From Macrolepiota albuminosa (lineage: Eukaryota > Basidiomycota > Agaricomycetes > Agaricales > Agaricaceae), in NCBI GenBank assembly GCA_027475525.1, contig JAMWFC010000049.1, positions 3,022,947 through 3,086,946 on the forward strand: DNA of 64,000 nucleotides, in the 5' to 3' direction. Under the pieces are notes generated by a model. That model had not been told where the DNA came from. It did not search any database and was given only the letters and a program-made list of their open reading frames with translations. Numbering within the stretch: position 1 is the stretch's first letter; each line of letters starts with the position of its first letter. A program made the translations under genes and the position numbers. Below are positions 21,961-33,908 of the stretch, piece after piece.

Positions 21961-22325
21961 GTTGTTGAGGAAATTGACTGACAACTCTGGCAACACTCCA
22001 AATAATTTTCATGTCAAAAGTATTTGTCATATATACATATGTTTCACTTTGATTTACATTTTTGAAATACTTCTTATACATCTTACTCATACTATACAAA
22101 ATGCCCTTAACCCTACTCCACATGTCTCATTCATACAATGAGTTAAATATGTGTCACCTCCTGGAGTTAAAATCATCTTCAATTGTTGACTCCAGGTGAG
22201 CCCTCATTGTATACTTTCCTTTTATTCATACTTACAAAATCATCTTTGATTGTTGACTCCAGATATATTGTACTATATACTTGTACACTAATACATCTAG
22301 TTGCACATTATGCTGTGTCAGGTTA
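21961..22325. other. Spacer before the copia relic
   Basis: AT-rich, without a supportable gene. AATTGTTGACTCCAG (near 22178) and GATTGTTGACTCCAG (near 22248) form a direct repeat about 70 bp apart and may be what is left of a copia LTR end. A GGTTATGGG word at 22321 sits where a tRNA primer site would be expected. Confidence 0.35.
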
Positions 22326-24745
22326 TGGGCCCTGCTGCTACAAATGAAAACACTTGAGAGACCTTACAGTTTCTGAAGTTCAATGGCACAAACTACTATG
22401 TTTGGGCAGATAATATGCAGACAGCATTACAGGCCAAAGGATTTTGGGGAGTAGTTTCTGGACATGAATCTCACCTTTTCAAACCACCTGCTGAGTACTC
22501 TGAATTAATAACTGTGCCTTGTTGAAAGAAAGAAGAGTCCTCTGAGACTGCCCCTTCCTAAAGAGAGATGATTTGATGAAGGCAATGCAGTGCAAGGAAT
22601 TCTCAACCTGGGAACATGCACAAGAAAAATATGAGTATTGGCTTATGAAGGACAATTCCACAGTAAGATTAATCTGCAGTGCCATTGAGTATATGCAACG
22701 TGAAACCTTAGCTGGGATCAAGAGCTGCAAGAAAATTTGGGAGCACTTACAAAAAAATTACATCAATCAACAGGGTGGAATTAATGTCCATCACTACTAT
22801 CAGCAAATGTATGCAAAACACTGGGATGGCCATATACCTTTAACTGACCAGATCACATTCTATATGAATATCTACTGTTGATTCATTGAGGCTGGACACA
22901 ATATTGATGATTACACAGTCTTAAATGCTATATTTCTTTCATTACTCTGCACATCTACTTGGGAAGTCGTCAAACAAAACTGACCTTGGAGACTGTCACA
23001 ACCAAGCCATTATTGGTTCATGACTGCTTGACACTTGAAGACTCCACTATGAATAAAACTCTTGTCTTCATCTCAAAAAAAAATCACAATTTGAGTGGGA
23101 GCAAATGAAAATCTAAGTTCTTGAGAAAAAATCCCAGGCCCAAGTGTAAACTGAAGCCTGATGATACTTGCCACAATTGTAGTAAAAAAGGCCACTAGCA
23201 TCTTAAATGCCCCAAATTGAACAAGTCTAAGACCATCAGCAATGCAAACTTATTGATTGCAGCACCTGACAGTGCCTCACAAGAAGTAGGAAAATTATTA
23301 ATGGCTACTGATAATGAAATGCCACAAGGCCTACTCTTTGATAGTGCAGCATTCTGCCATATGATTGCTGATCAATCATACTTCACAAGTTATTATCCTA
23401 TTAAATCAGCACATCTCAGTTGGTGGTATAAACACTGTATCCATTGTTGGAGAAGGCACTATCTTGTTCAGGACTTGCCTACCTGATGGCATCATAGACA
23501 TTCAATTGCAAGGTGCTCTTTATATTCCTGCCTTAGATGCAAACTTGATTAATCTTGGGTCTTTACAGCAAGCTGGTGCCACAATTAACAGCTTACCATA
23601 TGGTATGAGCCTTGCCTGGAACAGAAAGGTATTCATCCACATGAATCTAATTGGCACTGAAGGAATACTTTATCACATCACAACTATGAAATTGACAATA
23701 ACCAAGTTGTGTACATTGCAAGTAGACCCACCATGCAACTATGGCACCAAAGGTTGGGTTATATCAGTTCATATACCATTAAGTCCATGGTTGACAAGAA
23801 CCTTGTAATGGGAATTAACTTGAAATTGTCTCATGAATTTGATTGCTTTTGCAGCAGCTGCGCAGAAGGCAAGGCTACAAGACCACCTCTTTCTGACCAG
23901 AGCCATACCCAATATGACATTAATGCACTATTGGTCATGGACTTGACTGGCCCCTTCAATGTGCTCACATGAGATGGAAAACACTATGCACTGGTAGTTG
24001 TAGAAGTAAGCAAACACTTGTCTGCAGGCACACTACTTGAAAATAAGGAGGAAGTATACTCTGCTATTCATGACAACATTTTCTGATACAAGTGAGAAGG
24101 TGGAAAACTCATCAAAATTATTAAGACAGACAATGGTATTGAATTCATAAATTCTGTCATGCAGGAGTTCTATAAACAAAATGGCATTCAACATCAAACT
24201 ACAAATCCCTACAGACCCTAGCTAAATGGAATAGCAAAACACACTATTGCCATACTGATGGTGATGGTCAGAAGCATGCTGCACACTACCAAAATAGATT
24301 TATGTTACTGGAGTGAAGCACTTCTATACACTATATACATACAATCCATTACTCCTACTTCTGTCTTGCAAGGGAAGATTCCTTACACCAAATGGTATGG
24401 TCACAAGCCAGATTTATCCCATATGAGGATTTTTAGTTCTTTGAGATGGTTCCATGTATCTAAGGAAGTCCATCAAGGAAAGTTGGAATCACACACCATG
24501 CAAGTTAAGATGCTAGAATGGTAGTCATATAAGTTGGAAGACTTAGAAAATGGCAAGTTGATTGCCTCAAAGAATGTCAAATTCTATGAGGATAATATAT
24601 CTAGTGAGCTGGCTCAATGGGATCCAGGACTTATTTCTTCTTTCACAAACAAAATTAACAATTTCATCAATACTGCAGTTTAGCCTGAATCTAGCCAACC
24701 ACTGGATGTGATCATCTCCAAACCAGCCTCTGAATCTGAGGCAGA
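22326..24745 (+). pseudogene. Ty1/copia gag-pol relic
   Basis: In order: gag start (MGPAATNEN, then LKFNGTNYYVWADNMQTAL), gag core at 22573-22881, a zinc knuckle CHNCSKKGH with a stop at the next codon (23170-23210), protease LLFDSAAFCHMI (the usual DSG or DSA motif), pre-integrase HQRLGYIS with Cys-x2-Cys and GKATRPP, integrase core with IKTDNGIEF, and PYTKWYGHKPDLSHMRIF. RT and RNase H are absent; the element is cut at about 24745 by the family D relic. Many stops; not functional. Confidence 0.8.
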
Positions 24746-24766
24746 GAATTAACTACTTGACAAAAG

Positions 24767-24982
24767 TCATACATGCACCAACTCAAAGTGAAACATTAAA
24801 ATTGCTACCACCCAGCAGTTCATACTTGTGAATGGCTGAATATTGGGGTTTTGTAACATACCCTTAATGTAATGTGCATCAACCTCAACTATTAAGTTCC
24901 TGACTCTGATAAGGTACATGCAAAGTGCTTGGAATGCTTGAAATAGTCCATATAACTTGAGTCTGAGTTGACTGTAGCACAA
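24767..24982 (-). pseudogene. Family D RNase H fragment
   Basis: YSQLRLKLYGLFQAFQAL and LIVEVDAHYIKGML match the RNase H segment of the same gypsy lineage. The frame ends at the junction with the copia relic. Confidence 0.7.
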
Positions 24983-25273
24983 TTCTCAGTCATTAAAGAT
25001 AATGGATGTGAAGCAATTATAATGTCTAATCTTGTAATTGGTGCTACTGCATTGGCATAGAAAAAACTCAATAGCAATGTAGGAAGTGTCAATGGCAAGT
25101 ATAATGAGATCTGATATAATATAATTGATAGGCACCAGTAGCTTCACTTCTTATAGCACCTTCATTAGATCTTTTTGGGCGTTAATCTGATTGGGACCAA
25201 ACTCAAATGGTATCCCTGACCGAGTTAAGCAATTCAGCACAAGAGCTTGATGTGCAAAATTATGTATAAACAT

Positions 25274-25736
25274 TCAGAGAACTCCAACCATGCCTAGAAA
25301 CACATGCACTTCAGAAAGATTATGGCAAATGCCCCACTTTTCAAGGAGTACTAGTTGGCTCATTTCTGTAATCCTGCCTTCTAGTGTACAGATATGTCCC
25401 AAAATTTTAAATTGGAGTGCACAAAGAACCAACTTATGTCCAGAAAAAGTGCCACCACAATACTTCATTTATTGGAGTACTTAGTTTACTAATTGGAAAA
25501 ATTCCCATAGCACTATCTGGATATTCAGCAGGTTCACCATTAATTAAGTGCAAATCCTTTGGTCTCTTGATCTCAACATTGTCTATAAAGCTTAACACAT
25601 TGTGAGGAATTTTGGGCTGTAATATAAATGTAATGTCATTATAGAATATTGGCACAGAGTTAGTCCATCCTATAGGTAGCGTAACCAGTTGTACCACTCC
25701 AAATGGTGTCTGGAACATGGTAAGATCTCTTGACAA
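25274..25736 (-). pseudogene. Family D reverse transcriptase
   Basis: FQTPFGVVQLVTLPIGWTNS is the palm entry, and LSFIDNVEIKRP replaces the YIDDV active site, so one catalytic Asp is Asn. MKYCGGTFSGHKLVLCA and HICTLEGRI follow, as in agaricomycete gypsy RT. Inactive. Confidence 0.8.
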
Positions 25737-26713
25737 TAGGTGAATTAAGTGCTTGTCATAGCCAACATATAAATCTGGAGTAGCACTGCAAATGTGTCCT
25801 GCAAAGGATTTAGCAATGTGATCTGGAAATGGTGGTACCCCTGAGTGGTGAATAGTAACTTTGTTTAGCAGTTCTAAACTGTGGACAATATGTAGCTTTC
25901 CATTCTTGTTTAGTACACAGAACTACCAGGAATGGTAGGCTGAGTTCGATGGTTTATAGATGCCTGCCGCTATCTTGGAGCAAATGATTTAGCAAATTTC
26001 TTCTTCTATGCCTAGAATGTGTCATTCAATACAAAATTCTTCAGAGACCAAGCTCACAACTGGCTTTGTTTTTAGCACTACTGGTTTGTACTTCTTCTTA
26101 ACCTGGACCTCTTTACACTTCAGGGTACTAGCATTAGCAAAAAAACTATATGTGGATCTACCTTGTTTAGTGAATTCTGATATAAAAAGTTTCTTAGAAG
26201 ATGGTGCAGAAATGAAATAGGTGTCTGCCAAAAGATTTTCAGTAATATCAGATGCAGTCAAATATAAGTAAGATAATGTGTTGCTAGCAAGTGATGAGGA
26301 AGAGTTCAAAATGTCAGGGGTTAATGGGGTATAAGATACAGAGTTTACTTGCCCAGTCCAATAGTTCTAGTCCAAGATTAGTGCTTCATCTTCATGATCC
26401 TCCTCATTCATCTCCTTGATAGTGCTGAAAAACACTCATAAACATTGTCTGTAACATATAGTCATCACCTACATCCTGGGCATTGTGATTTTCCATACAG
26501 AAACATAGGCACAGTCCTTCTAACTCCTGAGTTCAGATCACTAATAGTTAGCATCATTTCCTCTTCCAACATTGTCTTAACAACTGATTGTGCTAACACA
26601 TCAAAGAGCCTTCCTAATAATAAGTCATAGGCAGGTGACCATAGAATATGAATTTGCAAATAGAACATCAAGTCGCCAATGTAGCAGGAAACATTGTGAG
26701 CCAATCCAAGTGA

Positions 26714-27076
26714 CTAGTCAATGGTACTGTTAGCACTTTGCATATTGAGTACTATCCCAGGGTCATAAATAATCCCAAGCTTGTTAGCAACATCTGCTGC
26801 CATAGAAATGATCTGAGATCTGCTATCCACAATAGATTCTACTTCACTTTTTCCATCTACCATTAACATAATTGAGCAAATGGCATGTGAATTCTGTGCA
26901 ACCATTAAAATGGTGGGATCTTTGTTGGAAGTTAATGTCTTAAAGTAAGTTTCTACCAGATCAATTGATGTAGCCAATGGTGGCAGTGCTTTTTTCAGCT
27001 TCTCTTCTGTTGCTACAGTTTTTGAGATGTAGGCAAACCCTGGTAGCATGTCATTGCATTTGTCTATTGCTATCAT
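26714..27076 (-). pseudogene. Family D retropepsin
   Basis: Minus-strand block ESIVDSRSQIISMAADVANKLG corresponds to retropepsin IDSGSQI; the Gly of the catalytic DSG loop is Arg here. It precedes a relic region (26700-25740) that links to RT. Confidence 0.65.
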
Positions 27077-27764
27077 GTTATTAGTAACATTCCTTCATGG
27101 GGTTACTGCTGTCTAAATCTGGTTTTGTACATCGGGCACTATGCTGCACAGCTCTTCTATCAACACCATTACCTGGCTCTTTATAATATGATCAAATATT
27201 TCCTTAGACTTTTCTATATCATAGATAGGTGCTGTAGATCAGTATTCTCCCATAGGTTTGTCTAGCATTTCATAATTTCTATTATTTGGTGGTACATGGT
27301 TACTAGGTAGCCCTAAGTAGAGATGGAGGAATGGTTCAGTAGCCATTGTCTTTCCCACTGCTGGAATGCCATTGTCAGTGCTAGGTGCTGGCAGTTTGCT
27401 AACCTCAGCTAGTGTGCTAGCAGGCTTATAATCCTTCAACAGCTGTTTTCCCTTTCTAATCTCCATGCCATCAAACACCTGATTCTTTAGCAACTTTAAT
27501 TCTCATTCCAACATTTCGCTGTGTTTTTCCCATGTAAGTGCTAGTTGTTCACTAACCATGTTTAACTGCAGTACCTTGTGGTTAAGCGCCTGTTGAGGAA
27601 TTGTTTCCATTTCCACCATTGTCATACTCACTAAGTTGCCAGTTGCTAAGTTGCCTGAATTTCATCTATGCCACTCATCAATACGTCCTTGGAAAGTCTT
27701 CTGATTCACATAAGTCAGGATGTTAGTGCCTGAAGGTAACACTATTTTTCCATCAGCACCATGT

Positions 27765-29047
27765 CTAATACTTTCTTGGTGTATATACTGTTTCAGAGCA
27801 TTGCAGCATCCTCACATCATCATATATCCTGGTTTGCCACAGAAGTGACATAATCCAGAGGCTATGTTCATCTGTGATGCCATCAAAACTCATAGAGATC
27901 AGTGTTTCTAGTTTGCTCATGGCATTAGCTACCGTCATGTGAACTGCCTGTTCCAGATCTTCCTTCTTAACGAATCTACTAGGTGCACTAGGAGTTGGTG
28001 AGCTCCATACTGATGTTGTTTCTGCACTATCCATAGGTAGTCACTGAAGCAGGATTCCTGTGTCTGTTCTCTTCAATACTCAAGTACCTGCCTCAAAGAC
28101 ATCTTCAACATTATAAAGGTCCTCTAAGTGATGCTGGAGTTTTAGAATCTCTAAGCGATGTGCAATTCTGGTCCATAGTGATGTAGGGATACCTTGTTAA
28201 AACAGGCACCATTCCTTGTTTTGATATAACTTCCTATTATTTAGTAACCAATGTGTGATATGCTGAAAATCACAGTAGTAAGTTGATAGCATTTCCAACG
28301 TATAAATTCCTATAGCAAAAGTGTCTTGAACTAATTTCTGTATTTTTATTACTATATATTGCATAGCCTCTTCCACTCCAGGATATAAGTGAATAATGGT
28401 CATCTTCCATCCTTCATAGGTATATGGCCTTGGCACTTCACTACTTGTCATACCTTGGAATTCCTTTAGGCTGGTCTAGGATTCTGCCATGTCATACAAT
28501 ACATATCTAGTGGCATACTCCTTCATTTGGATGGGATCAGTAATGTTGCAGTCATATAACCAATACTCCAATTCCCAGAAATACTGGAAGAGTTCTTGTG
28601 GTTTTGTTTTGTCCCATTTTGGCAATGAAAAATAGTTTCTAGGTGGCATATGCAAGATCATCATAGGTTCTATAGGCATATTGACTGAAGTAGGGTTTCT
28701 TGTAGTAGTGTCAAGGCCACTAAGGATTTCTGTTGTTGTCATCATAGTTGTCTGAGGTAATTCAGAATTACTAGGCTCTGACAAAGGTGACCTGGATAGC
28801 TCCTTCAAAGAAAAGGAGTTAATGGCCTAGGATTTTCACCAGCAATGTATTCAAATAGTTGTGAGAAGGGGAAAAAGTCCTTGGCTAGGCTATTGGGCAC
28901 CACTTTTAGCTCTTGATCTAGTGTCTGCCTTAGTAGCATGCCTGGTAAATGGGGTGACTTGGTGGTAACAAAATCCTCAGTGCAATCCAACAGGAGGCAG
29001 CACTGTGGCTGGGCTTGAGTTTCTGGCAGAATTCTGCCTTCTAACAC
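27765..29047 (-). pseudogene. Family D gag
   Basis: Readable blocks are MPPRNYFSLPKWDKTKPQEL with YFWELEYWLYDC and ATRYVLYD (28808-28476), the gag N-terminus of agaricomycete gypsy elements, then YTYEGWKMTIIHLYPG (28451-28197), FVKKEDLEQAVHM (28034-27765) and a knuckle CHFCGKPGYMM broken by a stop. Frames are linked by stops rather than large gaps. An upstream ORF (29047-28805) may be the gag leader. Confidence 0.7.
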
Positions 29048-29072
29048 TAACCCTCATGGTAGGCTCCAAAAT

Positions 29073-29295
29073 GATGATGCCAACTGTGGTTGGGTGCACT
29101 GTTTGCTATGTCTCAAGATGTCATCTCCAGTGCTTGGCATAAGGGTGCAAGAGTTGGGGCAGGGGTCCCAGTGTGCTCAAGTAAGATAGCTCAATCAATG
29201 TGCTAGAGTTTAGCACTTCAGATGTTACCTGGCAAAGTGGTGAGCAATGAGGCAGACGCTGGTTGCAAAGCAAAAAGAAAATATTGCAATTGTCA
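29073..29295 (-). repeat. Family D LTR, truncated
   Basis: Begins TGATGATGCCAACTG on the plus strand and follows 35410-35625 closely. It is cut at 29296, where an LTR-E fragment begins. It serves as the 5' LTR of the family D relic. Confidence 0.7.
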
Positions 29296-29395
29296 GGGGA
29301 CTCCTCATTTCTTCCTTTTCTCACTCCTTATCTCTTCACTCTCCTTCCATTCATTCTCTTATTTCTTCTGACATTATTTCATTTTACTGTATGTG
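29296..29395 (+). repeat. LTR-E fragment
   Basis: TGTCAGGGGACTCCTCATT matches the start of the solo LTR at 34772 (TGTCAGGGGACCCCTCATT), and similarity ends after CATTTTACTGT. About 400 bp of the LTR are missing on the right. Confidence 0.65.
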
Positions 29396-29471
29396 TGATA
29401 GATTTGTTGAAATCACTAATTGTTGACAAGGCATAAAAATCTCATACATAGCAGTATCCTCTCTGAGTGCT

Positions 29472-31817
29472 ATGGCCTCTACCTCTGTTTCACATACTAT
29501 TCTCTCTCAAGCCAATTTACTAGAAAATTTGCAAGAGGTTGTTGACTACATTAAGTCATGCCTCATTGCAGCCCTTTCCAAATTGGGCAATCTGGAGCCG
29601 AGTCCTGCTGGAGCTAAAGAGGCATGGATCATCCAGCATCTAGACCAGGAGTTGGTAAGATAACTTGAAAACACAAAAAAAATATTATGATCTGAATATG
29701 TGCCACAGAACTTTGTATTGTCATATCTGGGAGCTGCATCACTGAATAATGTGGTTTGCAATGTCCCAGAGATTATCAAAAGTATGAGCCAATTTTTTCC
29801 CCTCCAAAATCAGCAAACTTTGCTCAGGGAGATACTGGAGTTTGTTGAGGGCCGTTGAGGTCTAATCAAGGATCTATATGGCTGTGATTGGTGGAACTAC
29901 ATTGGCAAAGAGGATATGCAGGTTTTGAGCAATGAAACCCTGCAGCATTGCCTTCTGGTACATCAGCAAGGATATTATTCTGTGGAAAGCTTCTTGGCAT
30001 GCAACCATCGGCCACCCATGACATTGCCATCTGCAGATGTAATAGTGTCTGTTCCACCACCAAACAATTTACTCTGTGTGTTTGCAGATAGCGGATCTGC
30101 CAGAGGCTGCCAGCAGACACTTCTAGCCCTGGACAAGTTACGGTCTCTGGATAGGACGGAACATATCTCAACAGCAAACAATATGATCCACCTATTTGTG
30201 GGCAGTGGGTCTGTTGCCACTTTTATTGTTGGTTCCGTTGCGGCATCTATCAAACCTTCTCAGACAGGCCAATTGACAGGTGTGGAGTCTCTGACCAATG
30301 TCATTGATAGTGAGTGACCTGATTCTCAAGACTGCATCTCCATGGTAAATCCTACAACTTCTCCTCTCCCCAATGGCCATCCTTGACCCATATTGAACCC
30401 TGGAATCTGCAACATCCATTCCACCACCTCTACAGTAAAAGTAAACCTGGACTGGTTTATGGCCCCACAATGAGATGCTCGCGCATCGTGGCTCAAGCAG
30501 CATCTCAACTTCCTTCAGCCCCTGTAACACATATCCGCTGGACTTTCATCAAGCTGGGGGCATCTGATGATGACCAGGTGGTTATTCCCAATCCATCCAT
30601 TTATGATCCAGACTTAGAGGGGATGGAATATGAACCGGTCTATTTGCGTGATGCAGGTACTTTTGCCAGTGGAACTGAAGACATCATTCCACCTTTGTTC
30701 ATTGCTGCAGATAAGGAGATGGAAGATGAAAATTTGCCATCTCTATACTTGATTGGTGAGGATGAGGATGATGTAGCAGAAGAACAGACAGGAATTGTGG
30801 CCACAGCCCGAGACAATAACACTGTTCCACCCCTATTTGTTGTAGCGGATGAACAGACAGAATTGCATACTGACCTGGATGACGAAGCTCTTCCACTGCT
30901 ATATATTGTAACGGATGAGCTAATGGAGATGCAGACTGATCTGAAAAACAAAAATTTGCCTCCTCTATACTTGATTGGTGAGGATGATGTAGCGGAAGAA
31001 CAGACAGAACTTATGACCGCAGGCCAAGATGATGACACTGTTCCACTGCTATTTGTTGTAGCAGATGAACAGATGGAATTGCAGACCGACCTAGACAATG
31101 AATCTGTTCCACCGCTATTTGTTGTAACAGATGAGCCAACTGAAATGCAGACTGACCTGGACAACAAATCTGTTCCACCGCTATTTGTTGTCACGGATGA
31201 GCCAACAGAAATGCAGACCAACCTGGACAATGAATCTGTTCCACTGCTATTTGTTGTCATAGATGAGCCAATGGAAATGCAGACCAACCTGGATGATGTT
31301 CCTTTGCTCTTCCTTCCATCCCTGTTCTCTCCCTCTCAACAATCTTGTTCTCCAATCATGTCTACTGGAAACAATGTCCTGGAGTGGGAGGCATATGACA
31401 CACGTATGACCCAACATGAGGATAGGAAAAGAATCAATAAATTGTGTCAACGACGTGAGTTATAATTTGGTACTGATTACCAAGAGTTCATTTCTGTCTA
31501 CAGAACAAGAATTTCGCTCTACACAAGGACATGGTGGATGTAGGCCCATTGACTCTTTCAATCCAGCTAATTGTACTGATGATGTGGCCAATGTTATGTC
31601 AGAATCACCCTCACCATCCTCATCGTCTTGCTTGATAGCAAATTATGAAGACATCACACTTACCAGACCTGAGGGGCCTTATACACCAGAAGATTTTGCA
31701 TTCTTGCCAGGCTATTTACATGATGTGGATGACTTATATTCAGACGGTTTACATGGATCTAATGCAGAGGCTGGAATGTATAGTGAGGATGAATATACAT
31801 CAGAAGGATTTATTTGA
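29472..31817 (+). pseudogene. Unrecognised multi-exon gene with acidic tandem repeat
   Basis: I do not recognise the family. Exon 1 29472-29654 (MASTSVSHTILSQANLLENL) joins in frame across a 54-bp intron (29655-29708, GTAAGA..ACAG) to 29709-30309 (NFVLSYLGAASLNN, KDLYGCDWWNYIGKED), broken only by TGA at 29856 where CGA would fit. A longer intron, perhaps 30310-30500, leads to a Glu/Asp-rich repeat region. A 49-bp intron (31455-31503, GTGAGT..ACAG) leads to the last exon, ending in EGPYTPEDFAFLPGY and EDEYTSEGFI. No membrane or catalytic motif is seen. It may be a host gene or a cargo gene of a mobile element. Confidence 0.5.
30830..31310 (+). repeat. 66-bp in-frame tandem repeats
   Basis: The clearest units encode SVPPLFVVTDEPTEMQTDLD plus two residues (22 codons), with four near-identical units at 31044-31300 and more diverged ones upstream that alternate with PLYLIGEDDVAEEQ units. 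The length is a multiple of three, so expansion would keep the frame open. Confidence 0.75.
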
Positions 31818-31999
31818 CAGTCATTAGTTTTGATTTGATTACCTTTCCATTGTTATTCACTCTGGTCTTTCCATTCTAATTTTTTTGATTTGTTAGCAGA
31901 TGCAGCTCTGCCAAACAAGTTCTGAAATTAGATATCATGTGATTATGTTTAATTTGCAAAACTAGTCAAACGCACCAAAAAAGAAGTTTTAACAGCTAT
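31818..31999. other. Spacer, no gene seen
   Basis: AT-rich sequence after the unrecognised gene. Nothing codes convincingly. Confidence 0.4.
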
Positions 32000-32335
32000 C
32001 ATGTGTACTAGGGGGATTTGAACCCACTTCTAGCCACCATAGTGCACAATAGTGGATATTAATTAATGGTTATTCCACTGAACTATGAGTGCTTATTATT
32101 CACTGGTAGATTGGTCAATAGACACCATCATCTGTCATTCAAAAAAAAAGCAAAAGAGGTCCTCACAGCCATCATGTGCACAGGGGGAGTCAAACCTACC
32201 TCTTGACACCATGGTGCACAATATACAATATGAATTAATGAATATTCCACTGAGCTATGGGCGCTTATTATTTATTGATATAGTGCATTGGTAGATTGGT
32301 CAAAAGCTGACACACATGACATCTGTGACCGTCCG
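32000..32335 (-). repeat. Tandem tRNA-like units (SINE-like)
   Basis: Two units (about 32005-32095 and 32165-32270) share a minus-strand pattern: a B-box-like GGGTTCAAATCC or GGTTTGACTCC and an A-box-like TAGTTCAGTGGAA or TAGCTCAGTGGAA. The middle is expanded and the acceptor ends do not pair. A third unit with GGTTCGACTCCC opens R2 at 32336. Confidence 0.45.
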
Positions 32336-33908
32336 CTAGCATGCCAGGCTGGGAGTCGAACCTGCAGCTAATGCACAGGAGAAGACATCAATTGACAAAT
32401 AATCTATTGATCCACATGGACTTTTTTTGATAAGTTCATTTGATCTATTAGATGTCAGCTACCTGCTGACTTCTATTATTATGTGCTGACATCCACTACG
32501 GTCTGCTGGAACACCAGCAAATGCCCACTCCCCTCTCCTTTACCTCTTTCCCCTCTTTCTCTCCACCCCCATCCCTCTTCCGCCACTCCTTATGCATCCC
32601 CAGACACCACCCCATGTGACAGACATCCACGCACCCCTTTCCCTCTTTCCCATGCCCCTCCCCTTCCTATTCCCCCTCTTTCTCCCACCCCCATCCCTCT
32701 TCCTCTACTCCCTGCACTGTGTCATCCCTCTTCCCCACTCCCCACACTCCCCCAAACACCCCCTCTCATGCGGCAGACACCTATGCACCCCCCCTCCTCT
32801 GATGCTGGACAATGCCGGATGATGCCAGACATTGCCAAACAATGCTGGGGGATGCCAGATGATGCCGGGGCATGCCAGCACGTCCCGATGAGTACCAACA
32901 AATGTCAGCAGATATTGACAGATCTATGACGGGTTCCGATGGATGCCCAATAGATACCAATGGATACCAATGGATGCCAGCAGGTCCCGACAGGTAGCAA
33001 CGGATGCCGATGGATCCCAGATGATGGCCATTGACACAAACATCCCTTTCAATGCACGAAAACTCTTTTGAGAGATGTGGCACCCCCCTTCCACCTCTTT
33101 TTATCCATACGGGGGCCTCCTGGGACATTGGATAGCCGCCGCTCATTGTGTTATCTGACCTTTGAATCTATCCACTAGTAATGGACCTGTGGTGTAATGG
33201 ATAAATTGTCAATGTGTTCCATTGCTGGAGGCCTCCTCAAGACCGGGGGTTCGATTCCCCCCTACAGAATACGGAGTTTAATGTGCAACTTTTTTTTTAG
33301 TTCAACTAGCCTCCAGAAGCCTGTGTGGGCCTGTCAAAATGTCTGCTGGTGGCCCATGCAGGTCAGTGTAAGCCTGGGGAGATTTTTGTGAGCCCACGTT
33401 GGTCTGTATGGATGTCCATTGGCTGCATGCATTGGTCAGCCTGTATCGGTCGGCCTGTGTCGGTCTGCAGGGCCCTTTCTTGGATGCTTGTTGGCGTTGG
33501 ATGTAGGAAATGGAGGGGAAGGGGGGCAGCAGCCTCAAGTCATTGTTGGAGGAGGGGAGGGGGGAGAAAAGTGGGGAACCTTGAGGAGGGTGTACTCATG
33601 CACTGACATCTGCTAATAGGAGGGTTTTTATTCATGGGGCTGATGCCCACTAATGGCCGCTGACACACGTTGACATCTACTGCTGGCTTCCGCTGATGTT
33701 TGCTGAGCTTGCATGAGCATGCTGGCGCCTGCCTTATATCTATCCACTGGACAATGTTGTACAGCACATTGTGACATGTCTGCAGCTCTGTATTCTACAG
33801 CACACTGGGGACTGGTCTGCTATAATGTAGTGGACTCCACTGGACATGTATCATACAGCACAAAGCGAGCTCCTCTACAACGTATGACACGTACCATTGT
33901 GATGCTCT
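32336..33908 (+). repeat. Repeat R2 (uninterrupted copy of R1)
   Basis: Starts with a minus-strand tRNA-like unit, continues through the CT-rich and minisatellite blocks and the tRNA-Arg-like unit at 33187-33272, and ends CCATTGTGATGCTCTA. It crosses the point where R1 holds element C without interruption. Its right end touches family A copy A3 at the same element position at which R1 touches A2. Confidence 0.75.

Larger units (their letters stand above)
24760..29072 (-). mobile_element. Decayed Ty3/gypsy element, family D, minus strand
   Basis: Minus-strand order from 29072 downward: primer-site-like TGGAGCCTACCATG next to the LTR end, gag, zinc knuckle, protease, RT, and an RNase H start cut off at about 24760. 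It is AT-rich with dense stops. The 5' LTR is the truncated copy at 29073-29295; the 3' LTR and integrase are gone. Confidence 0.8.

Noticed and set aside
30640..31287. 215-residue minus-strand ORF
   Set aside because: Shadow of the tandem repeat coding on the plus strand; the Ser/Thr-rich repeats are the complement of the acidic repeats, and no independent start or splice context is seen.
33187..33272. Functional tRNA-Arg gene
   Set aside because: A and B boxes look good but acceptor arms do not pair, the anticodon arm is expanded and the unit is embedded in a dispersed repeat.
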